A stretch of 13,838 bases of DNA, taken from Bacteroidales bacterium (GTDB lineage: Bacteria; Bacteroidota; Bacteroidia; Bacteroidales; BM520). Each line of letters begins with the position of its first letter. Position 1 is the first letter of the stretch. Made by a program: the position numbers and the translations under genes. Under the pieces are notes generated by a model. The model worked only from the letters and a program-made list of their open reading frames with translations, searched no databases and was not told the DNA's origin. This document shows, in pieces, positions 13,326 to 13,838 of this stretch. The stretch spans positions 1 to 13,838 of the forward strand of contig JAQVPY010000044.1 in NCBI GenBank assembly GCA_028701815.1, in the 5' to 3' direction.

Positions 13326-13838
13326 TTATTTCAAGTTGTGCTTTACAATGAAGTCGTCAAGTACATCTTTTAACGTAGGAGTACCGATTTCCTGTAAATC
13401 GTAATAAACACGCGTCGTAGGCTTGTTTATCTTGATTATACGGTTAAGATCGATAGGAGTACCGATGATAACGGTGTCACAGTCCGTATTGTTAATAGTC
13501 GTTTCAAGGTCTTTCAATTGTTGTTCGCTGTAGCCCATAGCAGGAAGAATGTTACCGATGTTCGGGTAAATTCTGTAAGTTTCGGCTAATTTACCTACAA
13601 CATAAGGACGAGCGTCGATTTCTTCGATGCAACCGTATTTTCTTGCTGCAATTGTACCGGCACCGATCTTCATTTCACCGTGGGTGAGTGTAGGACCGTC
13701 TTCAACGATTAAGCAACGTTTTCCGCGAATGAGTTCAGGATTGTCAACCTGACAAGGACTTGCACCGTCGATGACGATGGCTTTCGGGTTAACTTTTGCA
13801 ATGTTGTCGCGAACGGTCTGAATGCCTTCCGGAGTAGC
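13326..13838 (-). CDS. COG2403-like GTPase (cyclic 2,3-diphosphoglycerate synthetase-related), C-terminal part
   Basis: The frame is open from the right edge to TAA at 13326, giving 170 residues of C-terminal sequence; the N-terminus is outside. The first visible ATG (13673) is internal, because clear coding sequence runs on upstream. Recognisable segments are VIDGASPC, RCLIVEDGPTLTHGEMKIGAG, and DCDTVIIGTPIDLNRIIKI with a PTTRVYYDL stretch, a pattern I associate with COG2403 proteins annotated as cyclic 2,3-diphosphoglycerate synthetase or 'predicted GTPase' (about 440 residues in full). The biochemical role in bacteria is not established; homologues of methanogen cPGS ligate 2,3-bisphosphoglycerate, but most bacterial members are probably something else. 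A strong terminator follows the stop, and pyrBI lies downstream on the same strand. The P-loop cannot be judged because it is outside the window. Confidence 0.75.
   Translation of the reverse strand, partial: ATPEGIQTVRDNIAKVNPKAIVIDGASPCQVDNPELIRGKRCLIVEDGPTLTHGEMKIGAGTIAARKYGCIEEIDARPYVVGKLAETYRIYPNIGNILPAMGYSEQQLKDLETTINNTDCDTVIIGTPIDLNRIIKINKPTTRVYYDLQEIGTPTLKDVLDDFIVKHNLK

Noticed and set aside
1..13838. Mobile elements, CRISPR arrays, tRNA or rRNA genes and phage genes.
   Set aside because: I looked for transposase or integrase motifs, spaced direct repeats, and cloverleaf or rRNA-like sequence, and saw none; the genes read as ordinary core or metabolic chromosomal content.

Overview
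The window looks like a chromosomal segment of an anaerobic Bacteroidota, most likely Bacteroidales. Three things point there: a PorQ-type type IX secretion protein, the gene run yajC / YbbR-like / coaE, and Bacteroidetes-style promoter boxes (TTTG and TAnnTTTG) with almost no Shine-Dalgarno sequences. A ferredoxin-dependent 2-oxoacid oxidoreductase indicates anaerobic metabolism. Names come from motif reading only; no database search was run.

Layout. Plus strand, 1-1022: the C-terminal part of a PHP-domain phosphoesterase, followed without a gap by a small GHKL (anti-sigma-like) ATPase. 1055-3681: yajC, a YbbR/CdaR-like membrane-anchored protein, coaE and a class IV PLP aminotransferase, tightly packed or overlapping. 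3757-4800: porQ. 4820-8208: a fused ADP-forming acyl-CoA synthetase and a class I/II aminotransferase, 11 nt apart. 8287-10995: a four-gene 2-oxoacid:ferredoxin oxidoreductase operon (ferredoxin, alpha, beta, gamma) with a good promoter in front and a strong terminator at 11039-11083. 11098-11847: a SpoU/TrmH-type RNA methyltransferase. The minus strand then carries pyrI and pyrB (11866-13251) and the 3' part of a COG2403-like (cyclic 2,3-diphosphoglycerate synthetase-related) GTPase that runs off the right edge. A strong hairpin terminator sits between that gene and pyrB.

How the genes fit together. The aminotransferase, the 2-oxoacid:ferredoxin oxidoreductase and the ADP-forming acyl-CoA synthetase together can turn an amino acid into a 2-oxoacid, then an acyl-CoA plus reduced ferredoxin, then a free acid plus ATP. 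That is a complete energy-conserving amino-acid fermentation route inside about 6.2 kb. pyrB and pyrI give the catalytic and regulatory chains of aspartate transcarbamoylase. coaE completes coenzyme A, the cofactor of the fermentation module.

I saw no mobile element, CRISPR array, tRNA or rRNA, and no gene-free stretch longer than about 105 nt. The most unusual signals are: a neighbour-dependent choice of T or C at codon third positions in the plus-strand genes; a -7 promoter box lying exactly inside an inverted repeat ahead of the oxidoreductase operon; and a terminator hairpin placed so close to pyrB that it could act as an attenuator.
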